Assembly: GCA_964423405.1 (NCBI GenBank)
Contig: CAYREY010000016.1
Location: 1-64,000, forward strand
DNA: 64,000 bases
From: Bog-950 sp964423405
Lineage (GTDB): Bacteria; Bacteroidota; Bacteroidia; Chitinophagales; LD1
Direction: 5' to 3'
Shown here in pieces: positions 26,501 to 33,193 of the stretch (positions are counted from its first letter, which is position 1; the number at the start of each line of letters is the position of its first letter). The translations under genes and the position numbers were made by a program. A model generated the notes under the pieces. The model was not told the DNA's origin, searched no databases, and worked only from the letters and a program-made list of their open reading frames with translations.

Positions 26501-26665
26501 TTGTATAAACGAGGGCACGGTGTTGGCCTGCTTAAGCCAGATGTGTTCTGCCCCGGGCCAGATAGCCTCGGCCTCAGTGCCAACTACCTCGCGGGGTATA
26601 AATTTATCCTGTGCAAAAAGTATTGCTGAAACAAACAGCAACGGAAGTATGAAGAATTTCTTCAT
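20513..26665 (-). CDS. Giant M4 (thermolysin-family) metalloprotease with SprB repeats
   Basis: The 2,050-residue protein begins with a signal peptide (MKKFFILPLLFVSAILFAQD), then a propeptide (to about 240) and an M4 peptidase domain to about 550. Zinc site: H379-E-I-S-H383, E403 in LNESFSDIFG; H465 in GGVHINSG is the catalytic histidine. It continues with PKD (about 563-645), CUB (660-765), PKD (about 770-850), Ig-like and beta-sandwich parts (850-1070), twelve SprB repeats of about 75 residues (1075-1965) and a type A T9SS sorting domain (LRVFPNPASNNITISISKVP to the end). It is exported, processed and displayed or released. The tail from the second PKD onward is homologous to that of the neighbouring M43 protease. 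Confidence 0.92.
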   Translation of the reverse strand: MKKFFILPLLFVSAILFAQDKFIPREVVGTEAEAIWPGAEHIWLKQANTVPSFIQFRTGAEPDEETFFFILRKAYKLPVSYNFSLLAAEPDEQGWLHKRYQLAVNGIPVHNGIFLLHLYNNKVRKYNGYLFKNIATTTTASVPETTALNAALNKTGAQLYKWQLTEEENFIKAESGDPSATFYPKGELEILQDGKNTSDNFRLVWHFDVYAHQPMSRNDVYVDAQTGEVVRSSEKIHHANTNGTATTVYRGNRPIVADSYNGSYRLRETTRGQGVYTYNMQRGTSYGNSVDFTDANNVWNNVNANLDQYAGDAHWGAEVTYDFYTSMGRNSIDNAGYPLNLYLHYSTNYVNAFWDGTRMTFGDGNATYDPLVSLDITGHEISHGLTERTSNLDYQDESGALNESFSDIFGAAVEWYGDSTVANWLIGEDIGGAFRSMSNPNTYGDPDTYTGTNWYTGTGDNGGVHINSGVQNHWYYRLSVGGSGTNDLGNAYNVTAIGRNKATRIAWRNDVVYLTNTSDYADARFYAIQSANDLYGVCSQEAISTTRAWYAVGVGADFIAGADAQFTATPVSGCIAPFTVNFTNTSTNAANYVWTFGDGGTSTALNPSYTYNALGTYTVKLVISGACGVDSLIRTNYVSISTNNPCVVIMPNNGTYQTQTACTGTIYDNGGAAGNYTDNTNSVVTIAPVGASQVRLQFTQFNMEANYDYVYVYDGPNTTSPVIGSYTGTTLPATITSSGSSITIRQYTDPGVVAAGFTIQWTCINPNAPPTAAFKADVTQSCSGTVRFTDMTTGGPNAWLWNFGDGTTSTQQHPTHNYINNGTYTVSLTAYNNFGNNVSTRTNYITINKPTGPAVAAQNRCGPQSFTFTAPTSNRVSWLDSAGNWVSNANPFTTAVLNTTTTYFVQDTQPQPTYKVGPASNSIGSGSNYNSNQTRALRFRVFKKAKLVSVLVYAQGDGYRTVQHRDSLGGVIANKTVFVPNGASRITLNLDLVPGTYELGLRDTMNLYRNSTGAAYPYNDAAGILSIYGNNAANSATYYYYFYDWEIQEADCISQRVPVTATVRPVPVATLSSANVTCNNAANGTAGITVTGGTPTYTYSWSNNATTAAISNLQPGTYTVTVTDAGGCTATASTTVTQPTAITPTTAVTNALCNGSSTGAVNLSVTGGTAGYTYNWGGGTTTEDRSGLSAGTYTVTVTDASQCTATATATVTQPAAISASATPVNISCSGNNNGAVNLTATGGTGGYTFNWSNGATTQNITSLGAGTYTATVTDANNCSTTVSATVTQTSGLSASTIVTNVPCNGGTNGAIDLTVNGGTPGYTYTWAGGVSTQDRTQLPAGSYTVTVTDAGNCSATVAVTISQPATITATPSVSNVQCNASATGSVNLNVSGGTGTYTYNWSNNATTQNLSNIPAGTYTATVTDANGCSVTTAATINQPTVITVSTTTTQALCNGSNNGGITLSTSGGTGGYSYQWSSGATTQNLTLVSAGNYAVTVTDANGCTATTTTTITEPAALSVSATPLAVSCYGGSNGSATLTTNGGTGTVTYNWSNGATSQTITNTAAGNYTVTATDANGCTAIATTIVTEPAAININTTSTDASCGQSNGSAQATANGGVGVYTYNWTGGATTATVNNLQAGSYTVTITDANTCTATATAIVTNSGTLQATVAATPVTCYGTASGSATVSINSGNAPYTYQWSNGATGATISNVVAGTYTATVTDAAGCINIVSETITSPAQLQLTTTTTATACGSNTGTVAVQVTGGTPGYTYVWSTNETGSSLSNLPAGNYTLTVTDANNCTATASEVVSGTAGITIAITATGVLCNGDQNGSATAIASGGSGTYEYVWSNANTTPVIQNLAPGNYNVQVTDNNGCSATATVTVTAPATIQFATATTNANAGANDGSILVTNPAGGTAPYSFTWSTGDTTQNLSGISGGTYTVTVTDANNCTETATVLITETPTSIATINEEITLRVFPNPASNNITISISKVPAATQLRLRDVLGRLIIQQPVTATQTLMDVSVFAAGVYTLEITSGKMSTVKQVIITR
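20770..23465 (-). repeat. Twelve tandem SprB repeats within the M4 protease gene
   Basis: The DNA shows a period of about 225 bp. Each unit encodes about 75 residues with the pattern C-x-G-x-x-x-G, GGTPxYTYxW(S/N)N, PAGTYTVTVTDAxGC and a closing T-x-P or T-x-Q. Units differ enough to be counted individually. The repetition makes the segment prone to slippage and to mis-assembly, and gives rise to many long spurious frames on the opposite strand. Confidence 0.9.
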
Positions 26666-26695
26666 ATGGGTAAGTATTAATTGTATATCGAAAAA

Positions 26696-26748
26696 TACAT
26701 AATTTCTGTGGTATATAGATTGCTCTGCTATACCACAGAAATTATGTA
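26696..26748. repeat. 20-bp perfect inverted repeat between two protease genes
   Basis: TACATAATTTCTGTGGTATA (26696-26715) and its exact reverse complement (26729-26748) flank a 13-nt loop. It lies in the 97-bp gap between the M43 gene (stop at 26763) and the M4 gene (start at 26665), both on the minus strand. It can stop transcription from upstream or act as a regulatory hairpin in the M4 leader; the stem is AT-rich and has only a short A/T-run, so a classic terminator is not certain. Confidence 0.75.
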
Positions 26749-26762
26749 AAAACCAGTTGTTT

Positions 26763-29700
26763 TTAGTGCGCGATCACAAACTGCTTAACCTGCTTTCTGC
26801 CGGCTTGTTTCACTTCGGCTATGTATATGCCGTTAACCAGTTGCGATACATCTATTTTGGATTGCTGTGTTGTAATGTTGGTGGATAGTATTACCTGACC
26901 CAGTATGTTTCTGATATCCAGAGTTGCCTGGCTGGTGCCACTTACCGTTATCTGTAACTCGTTTTTAGCAGGGTTAGGCCATAGCCTGAAGCCCGCGCTG
27001 CTGCCGGTATTTTCTATGCCGGATTCAACCACGTTTACACCCGAAGCGGCTGTACAGCCGTTATTGTCGGTAATGGTAACCAGGTAGTTGCCGGTAGATA
27101 ATCCGGTAATTTGCTGTGCGGTAGCCCCGGTGCTCCATAGGTATGTATATGGTGCTTCACCACCGGTTACAGTATCTACCATTGCCGTACCGTTGGTAGT
27201 AGAAGTGGTGATAACAAGTTGTGAAGGTTGCTGAATAGTGATGCTCTTGGAAGCTGTACAACCATTTTCATCGGTTACGGTTACTGCATAGTTGCCGGCA
27301 CCCAGGTTTTGAGTGTTTTGGCTGGTAATGCCGTTGCTCCATAGGTAGGTAAATGCTCCTATACCGCCCGATGGTATTACATTGGCCGACGCATCAGTAA
27401 GCCCGAAACAGCTAACCGAGGTTTGGTTGGTGTACAGCGATATTGAATCGGGTTGTTCTACACTGAACTGGCCGGTAGCCGAGCAACCATTGGCATCGGT
27501 TACGGTTACAGCGTAATTGCCTACAGCCAGGTTGTTTTTTATACTGCCGGTAGTGTTATCAAACCACACATAGTTGTAACCACCGTTACCGCCACTTGCG
27601 TTGGCGCTGGCAGTGCCATTGTTTTGGCCGTAGCAGTTAGCATTATTGGCTGTTACCTGCACGTTAATAGCAGCAGGCTCTGTAATGGTAAACGAATCTA
27701 CCTGTATACAGTTGTTGGCATCGGTAATGGTTACAAAGTAATCGCCGGCGGCCAGGTTAGTGATAGCATTACCCGTAGCCTGCGTGTTCCATGAGTATGA
27801 AAAAGGCTGGTCGCCGCTGGTAACTGTAACCGAGGCGCTGCCATTGGCAGTACCATTGCAGGTAGCGTTGGTACTGGTTTGTGTTGATTGTAACGAAGAT
27901 GCTCCTGCTACAACTGCTGTTGCTGTACCCGAACAGGCATTGGCATCAGATACCGTTACGGTATAGGTGGCAGGTGCTACATTGCTGATAGATGAACTGG
28001 TACTTCCGTTGCTCCAATTGTAGGTGTAAGTGGGTGTGCCACCTTGCACGCTTACCGAAGCACTACCATTGTTTGAACCGCAACTGGCATTGTTTACAGA
28101 GGTGCTGGTGCTAAGGCCAGAACTGATAGTAGCTGTTACCGCTTTGCGTTGCGATACGCAACCGGTACCCTGTATAATCCAATCGTAAAAATAATAGTAG
28201 TAGGTAGGCACGTTGGCAGCATTGTTACCGGTAATACTTACATAACCACCGGCATCGGTATATGGGTACGTAGCACCGGCGTTGTTGCGGTACAGGTTTA
28301 GTGTGCTGTTGCTGGATGGCTGTAGCCTGTAACCGGTACCAACCGGCAGGTTAAAGTTAAGCGTTACACGGCTACCACCGCTTGGTATAGACACGGTACG
28401 CGATTGTAATAGGGTACCTGCAGAATTGCGCAACTCTATAGTACGGGTGGCTGTTGAGCCTGCATATATATATACCGACTGTAACACGCAGGCCGTATTT
28501 ACATTAAATACAGTAGCCCAATTGCTGCCTTGCTGAGTAAGGTAACCACCACTGCCGCTGTTATCGGGTTTGCCTAAGTTGTACACCGCTGCCCCTACAG
28601 TATCCTGTAGCCAGTAGGTAGTGGTTTGGTTAAGTACCGGTGTGGTAAATGTGGTAGATGAAGAGAGCACATTGCCGGCAGAATCTAACCAGGCTACCGG
28701 GTTGGTGCTTGTAGTGGTTAATGTAAACGTACCTGCACCACAGCGCGAAGCATCGGTTGCTGCTGGTGCTGCCGGTTTGTTTACGGTTATATAATTGGTA
28801 ATGGTTTTAGAGTTATTGCCAAAGTTATTTGTAACCGTAAGTGTTACGGTGTAGGTGCCGTTGGCAGGAAACAGGTGGGTAGGGTTTTGTTGTGCAGAGG
28901 TAATACCATCGCCAAAGTTCCACAGCCAGCTGGTAGGGGCATTGGTCGATAAGTCGGTAAAGCGGATAAGGCCGGTGCAGCTTTGGGTAACATCGGCGGT
29001 AAAGTTTGCTATAGGCGGCGTAGTAATGCTCTGGCAACCCTGCGAGCTAAGTAACGATGCACGCGAACCACCATTGGCAAATAAGGATAGGCTGCGTGTT
29101 TTTTGTCCGTTGGTAAACATATACATGCAGGCATCATTGGTATAGTCCATGTAGTTCATAAACATATCGCCATTGGGGCCGTTGCTGCAACTAACTGCCG
29201 GAAAAGTAGGGCAGCCATAGTTTTCGTTGCCCTGGTTAGGGGTGTCGCCTACCTGGTCAGATCCATTGCAGCCTGTGCCGTCGTCGCCCCAAATGTGGTA
29301 CAGGTTAAGCCAGTGGCCTACTTCGTGCGTAGCGGTGCGGCCCAGGTTAAACGGAGCCTGTGCGGTACCGCCGGTGCCAAAGCAGGTATAGCCTATTACT
29401 ACCCCATCGGTGGCCGCATTGCCACCCGGAAACTGTGCATAGCCCAGTACGCCGCCGCTTAGGTTACATACCCACAGGTTAAGGTACGATGAAGCCGGCC
29501 AGGCATCATCGCCACCATTGGCCGTACGTTTTACGTTATCGTTGGTAGAGAATGAAGAAACAGAGGTTTGCTTACGGATAATACCGGTGGTAGCATTGCC
29601 GTTGGGGTCGCGGCTGGCCAGGCAAAATTCAATTTCATAATCGGCAGCTATACTTTGCCATACCGATGGTATTTGGCTGGCATCGGTATTTAGTTTGCGA

Positions 29701-29999
29701 TAGTCCAGGTTCAGCCGGTCTATCTGCGCCTGTATCTGCGCATTGCTTACGTTTTGCGCTGTAGTATTGTACACCACGTGTACTACCACGGGTATAGTAA
29801 TTACAGCCCGGCTGGTATTGCCCTGATAATTAGCTATAAACTGGTTGGTGTGTTCTTCTATCTGTTGGCGGTTGGCTGCTATAGTGGGGTCCAGCATTTG
29901 CTGGTGCAGCACCTCCATACTTCCGCAGCGTTGGGCTGCTACATTATTGCTTATTAATACACTAATTAATACTGCTACAAATACGGCTAAGTTTTTCAT
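26763..29999 (-). CDS. M43 (pappalysin/cytophagalysin) metalloprotease with SprB repeats
   Basis: ATG at 29999 gives a signal peptide (MKNLAVFVAVLISVLISNNV, then AAQR) and a 1,078-residue protein. The catalytic domain (about 60-335) contains the zinc motif H225-E-V-G-H229-WLNLY-H235, followed by IWGDDGTGC and the Met-turn region GDMFMNYMDY, typical of M43 enzymes. It continues with a PKD domain (about 340-420), Ig-like and beta-sandwich parts (420-640), five SprB repeats (about 640-1005) and a type A T9SS sorting domain (LWPNPAKNELQITVSG to the end). It is exported by the type IX system. Everything after the catalytic domain is clearly related to the tail of the M4 protease downstream, so the pair arose by duplication with exchange of the catalytic domain. 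Confidence 0.92.
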   Translation of the reverse strand: MKNLAVFVAVLISVLISNNVAAQRCGSMEVLHQQMLDPTIAANRQQIEEHTNQFIANYQGNTSRAVITIPVVVHVVYNTTAQNVSNAQIQAQIDRLNLDYRKLNTDASQIPSVWQSIAADYEIEFCLASRDPNGNATTGIIRKQTSVSSFSTNDNVKRTANGGDDAWPASSYLNLWVCNLSGGVLGYAQFPGGNAATDGVVIGYTCFGTGGTAQAPFNLGRTATHEVGHWLNLYHIWGDDGTGCNGSDQVGDTPNQGNENYGCPTFPAVSCSNGPNGDMFMNYMDYTNDACMYMFTNGQKTRSLSLFANGGSRASLLSSQGCQSITTPPIANFTADVTQSCTGLIRFTDLSTNAPTSWLWNFGDGITSAQQNPTHLFPANGTYTVTLTVTNNFGNNSKTITNYITVNKPAAPAATDASRCGAGTFTLTTTSTNPVAWLDSAGNVLSSSTTFTTPVLNQTTTYWLQDTVGAAVYNLGKPDNSGSGGYLTQQGSNWATVFNVNTACVLQSVYIYAGSTATRTIELRNSAGTLLQSRTVSIPSGGSRVTLNFNLPVGTGYRLQPSSNSTLNLYRNNAGATYPYTDAGGYVSITGNNAANVPTYYYYFYDWIIQGTGCVSQRKAVTATISSGLSTSTSVNNASCGSNNGSASVSVQGGTPTYTYNWSNGSTSSSISNVAPATYTVTVSDANACSGTATAVVAGASSLQSTQTSTNATCNGTANGSASVTVTSGDQPFSYSWNTQATGNAITNLAAGDYFVTITDANNCIQVDSFTITEPAAINVQVTANNANCYGQNNGTASANASGGNGGYNYVWFDNTTGSIKNNLAVGNYAVTVTDANGCSATGQFSVEQPDSISLYTNQTSVSCFGLTDASANVIPSGGIGAFTYLWSNGITSQNTQNLGAGNYAVTVTDENGCTASKSITIQQPSQLVITTSTTNGTAMVDTVTGGEAPYTYLWSTGATAQQITGLSTGNYLVTITDNNGCTAASGVNVVESGIENTGSSAGFRLWPNPAKNELQITVSGTSQATLDIRNILGQVILSTNITTQQSKIDVSQLVNGIYIAEVKQAGRKQVKQFVIAH

Positions 30000-30140
30000 T
30001 ATTTCATTGTTTGCAAAAACCAAATTAAATGAATGATTTGACAGAAAGAAAACGCTGATTGTTAAGCCTTAATTAGATTGGGCATAACAAGGTAAAAAGC
30101 CACTTTTTGACGGTAAAACGCCGATATTCCTGTGGTTGGG

Positions 30141-30428
30141 TTAGTCTCCGCCGCCATCGCCCCCACCATCACCGCCGCTATCGCCCGAATCTCCGGCACT
30201 TCCTCCATCATCCCACGATCCATCGGCCCCGCCGCCACTAAATTCTCCACCGCCAAATTCTGTACTACCAGTATCTGTGTTGTTATTGCCGTTGTCTGCG
30301 CTCACATAGCTGTTGCCCGAATCGCTTACCGGCCAATCGTTGTTACGGTTTCTGATGGGGCCGTTTTTCTTGTTGCGAAAAGCCAGCCACAGAATCAGTA
30401 TCAATAGTAGTATAAACACGTAAGCCAT
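30141..30428 (-). CDS. Small membrane protein with Gly/Asp-rich tail
   Basis: The 95-residue product has one N-terminal transmembrane helix (MAYVFILLLILILWLAF), a short basic and polar stretch (RNKKNGPIRNRNNDW) and a low-complexity acidic tail made of G, D and S (GGGADGSWDDGGSAGDSGDS and more GGD units). The positive residues after the helix suggest the tail may stay in the cytoplasm. The tail resembles the Gly-rich ends of TPM-domain proteins, but the domain itself is absent. No function is known. It lies alone between the M43 gene and the ABC permease, all on the minus strand. Confidence 0.65.
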   Translation of the reverse strand: MAYVFILLLILILWLAFRNKKNGPIRNRNNDWPVSDSGNSYVSADNGNNNTDTGSTEFGGGEFSGGGADGSWDDGGSAGDSGDSGGDGGGDGGGD

Positions 30429-30474
30429 ATAAATAGTTTTACGTTAGTAAAGGTAAGAATATAGGTAAGCGGGG

Positions 30475-31626
30475 TTAGTCCAGTTGGCCCCTTACGTCTA
30501 GCGCATCGCGCAGGCCGTTGCCTACCAGGTTAAACGCCAGCACCAGCAGCATAATAGCTATGCCGGGGAAAAGCGCCAGATAGGCTTTGCTGGTATCTAT
30601 AAAATCTTTGTACTCGTTAAGCATACTGCCCCAGCTGGGTGCTGGTGGTTGTATGCCAAGGCCAATATAACTAAGCCCGCTTTCTACCAGTATAGCGCTG
30701 GCAAAGTTGCTGCAGGCTACTACTATAATAGGTCCTAAAATATTGGGTAATACATGAAGAAAAATAATACGTGTATCGCTAAAGCCAAGGCTCTTGGCGG
30801 CACTTACAAACTCCAGCTCGCGGATGGACAGTACCTGCCCACGCACTATACGGGCGGTTTCTACCCACATGGTAAGGCCTACGGCAATAAATATCATTAC
30901 CAGTTTATTCTCTATCAGTCCGCCGGCACTTATATAAAGGCCCATAGCTAATAGCAGGGTAGGTATGCTCCAGAAAACATTAATAACCCACATAATGGCC
31001 TGGTCGGCAAAACCGCGGAAGTAACCCGCCACAGCCCCCAGCACTATACCTATTATAAGCGATATAACCACCGATATTAACCCTACCGATAGCGATACGC
31101 GCACTCCAATAAGCAGGCGCGACAGAATATCGCGGCCAAATTTATCGGTGCCCAATATAAAGCTGCGTTTAGCTACAAACTCTTTTTCAAACTCGTTTTG
31201 CTGTATGCTGTTGAGCCTGCCACCCGATAGTGCATTTACCGAAATGGTTTTTTGCTCGGGTGCAAAGTTGCGGCCCCGGTATTCGCTGTAGGTTATTTTA
31301 TCGCCTTCTAACTTATAGCTAAGTACCGGTATAGGTTCGTAGTTTTTTACAAAGCCGCCCACCAGCCCATCTATAATGCCGGTAGGTTCGCCACCTTCGC
31401 GCATTTTTTTTAGGATGGTAATTTTAAAGCCGGGCTCGTGTGTTTCTAACTGTAAAATCTGCTCGTTGCCGCTGGGCGAGTTATCGGGCGATACCACGTA
31501 GGCAAACACCGATAAAAAGAAAGAAAGCACAATAACGCCCAAACCAAACATAGCACTCTTGTTACGCTTCAGGCGTTTCCATGCTTTCTGGTTTAGCGAG
31601 GTTGATTGTACTTCTTTTGTTTTCAC
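30475..31626 (-). CDS. Peptide-type ABC transporter permease (DppC/OppC family)
   Basis: The 383-residue inner-membrane protein has a first helix at about 30-50, a periplasmic part to about 165, and a binding-protein-dependent transport domain with five helices. Family signatures: FGRDILSRLLIGVRVSLSVG and the EAA-loop region ELEFVSAAKSLGFSDTRIIF, which contacts the ATPase. It should import or export peptides with a second permease and ATPases that are not in this window. The start is GTG at 31626 and lies inside the 55-bp sequence that is duplicated by the assembly gap, so the first codons need care. After removing the gap artefact it is only 49 bp from the glycosyltransferase gene and probably in one operon with it. 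Confidence 0.9.
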   Translation of the reverse strand: MKTKEVQSTSLNQKAWKRLKRNKSAMFGLGVIVLSFFLSVFAYVVSPDNSPSGNEQILQLETHEPGFKITILKKMREGGEPTGIIDGLVGGFVKNYEPIPVLSYKLEGDKITYSEYRGRNFAPEQKTISVNALSGGRLNSIQQNEFEKEFVAKRSFILGTDKFGRDILSRLLIGVRVSLSVGLISVVISLIIGIVLGAVAGYFRGFADQAIMWVINVFWSIPTLLLAMGLYISAGGLIENKLVMIFIAVGLTMWVETARIVRGQVLSIRELEFVSAAKSLGFSDTRIIFLHVLPNILGPIIVVACSNFASAILVESGLSYIGLGIQPPAPSWGSMLNEYKDFIDTSKAYLALFPGIAIMLLVLAFNLVGNGLRDALDVRGQLD

Positions 31627-31824
31627 TGCTTTGTTTCTCTAATTGTATTCTTTGCATTTACTGCCGACTNNNNNNNNNNNNNNNNNNNNNNNNNNNNNNN
31701 NNNNNNNNNNNNNNNNNNNNNNNNNNNNNNNNNNNNNNNNNNNNNNNNNNNNNNNNNNNNNNNNNNNNNTTTTGTTTTCACTGCTTTGTTTCTCTAATTG
31801 TATTCTTTGCATTTACTGCCGACT
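31615..31824. other. Assembly gap: 100 N between identical 55-bp flanks
   Basis: 31615-31669 and 31770-31824 are identical (both start TTTTGTTTTCACTGCTTTGT) and enclose exactly 100 N (31670-31769). Same signature as the gaps at 12353 and 56213. Collapsing it shortens the intergenic space from 204 to 49 bp. Confidence 0.93.
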
Positions 31825-31830
31825 TCTAAA

Positions 31831-32994
31831 CTATCTCACTTTTCTTCCTTTCCAGCGGTAGCGCCCTGTTTGGCTAAGCGGGCCTATCAGCACTACATAC
31901 GGCACATACATTATTTCGGCGAAAGGTAGTATAAAAAGCATATACCACTTACGGAAAAATACGGTAACCGGTATGTTGAATATAAAATCGGCAAACAGTT
32001 TGGTGCCCCCTGCAATGGCCAGCGGCAGCCAGAAAAACTCATCGTTGTAAAACATAACACCGGCATATACACCTGTGCCTATAATAAGCAGGTTGAAAAA
32101 GTAAGCAAAGTACAGCACCAGGTTTACTTTTATATTGCTAAAGCGCGATGACTTGCTTATCCAGCGTTTGCGCTGTGCAATAAAGCTACCCAATCCGGCT
32201 TCGGGGCGGGTAAACACACAGGCATCAAAATCTTTCACATAGCCTACACTACCGGGGTGGCGCTCACTTATCTTCTGCATTAAAAATATATCGTCGCCGG
32301 TAGGTATATCGTGGTTGCCTTTAAAGCCCTCTACCTCGTGAAATGTTTTCTTTTCGTACATCAGGTTGGCCCCGTTGCACATGGTAGGAAAGTTGTTGCG
32401 CAGTGTAGCACCGGTAATACCGGCCAGGTTCATTACATCTATCTGCTGAAAAACCTGTAGCGGCCAGTAGGCGGGTTTTACCATTACCGGCCCGGTTAGC
32501 AGTTTGTAATCGGCCTGCTGGTAGGTGTTAACCATAGTGGTTAACCAGTTTTCGCCACGGGTGCAGTCGCCATCGGTGGTAATTATCAAATCACCTTTGG
32601 CATTTTTAATACCCAGGGCTATAGCCTTCTTTTTATTAGGTACGTATTCGCCGGGGTCGCCCAGGTACTGCATCAGGTTAAAAATGTGCAGGTTGGGGTT
32701 CTCTATCTCTTTGGCAAAACGGATGGTAGGGTCGGTGCTGTAATCATCTACCATTATTACCTCAAACAGGTCGGCCGGGTAGTTTTGTTTAAATATACTC
32801 TCCAGGCTGGCTTTAATGTTTTCGCTTTCGTTGCGGGTAGGTATTACAATTGATACAAACGGCTGTTTGCCAGCGGGTGTACAGTTTTCGGCAGGCTTTT
32901 TTAATCGTAGCCATCCGGCTAAAAAATAGAGTATCAGCCCCAGATAAAGCGCAGCAAAAACAATACAAACAATAACCAGCGGGCTGAGGACCAT
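31831..32994 (-). CDS. Membrane-anchored family 2 glycosyltransferase
   Basis: The frame is open to 33096, but ATG at 32994 gives MVLSPLVIVCIVFAALYLGL, one transmembrane helix right before the catalytic domain, and a 387-residue protein. The GT2 fold is shown by VSIVIPTRNESENIKASLES, VMVDDYS-type motif (EVIMVDDYSTD), the metal-binding TTDGDCTRGENW and the acceptor-site Q-R-K-R-W (QRKRWISKSSRF). Three more hydrophobic segments follow at the C-terminus. The product probably transfers a sugar to a lipid or polysaccharide at the inner membrane; donor and acceptor are unknown. Longer start at 33096 cannot be excluded, adding a second helix. Confidence 0.88.
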   Translation of the reverse strand: MVLSPLVIVCIVFAALYLGLILYFLAGWLRLKKPAENCTPAGKQPFVSIVIPTRNESENIKASLESIFKQNYPADLFEVIMVDDYSTDPTIRFAKEIENPNLHIFNLMQYLGDPGEYVPNKKKAIALGIKNAKGDLIITTDGDCTRGENWLTTMVNTYQQADYKLLTGPVMVKPAYWPLQVFQQIDVMNLAGITGATLRNNFPTMCNGANLMYEKKTFHEVEGFKGNHDIPTGDDIFLMQKISERHPGSVGYVKDFDACVFTRPEAGLGSFIAQRKRWISKSSRFSNIKVNLVLYFAYFFNLLIIGTGVYAGVMFYNDEFFWLPLAIAGGTKLFADFIFNIPVTVFFRKWYMLFILPFAEIMYVPYVVLIGPLSQTGRYRWKGRKVR

Positions 32995-33193
32995 AGAAAA
33001 GTAAAGCGCGAATATGCAAAGCGCAGCGAAATTGCCAACAAGTAAATACCAACATTCTACCCATAATTTAACAGCAGGAATAGTACATCCCGGCATGGGG
33101 TAATTGACCTCGTTTATCTATATTCGCACCCCGACCGCGGGGCACATTGGGTTCCAATTCCGGAGCCATCAATTCCAAATCCGCAACTACACC

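Noticed and set aside
31581..31861. Plus-strand frames across the N run
   Set aside because: They consist of the duplicated 55-bp flank and unknown bases; they are artefacts of the gap.
33104..33193. N-terminal extension of carB (30 residues)
   Set aside because: The extension does not look like the family; the standard start MPKNSAIKH lies at 33194.
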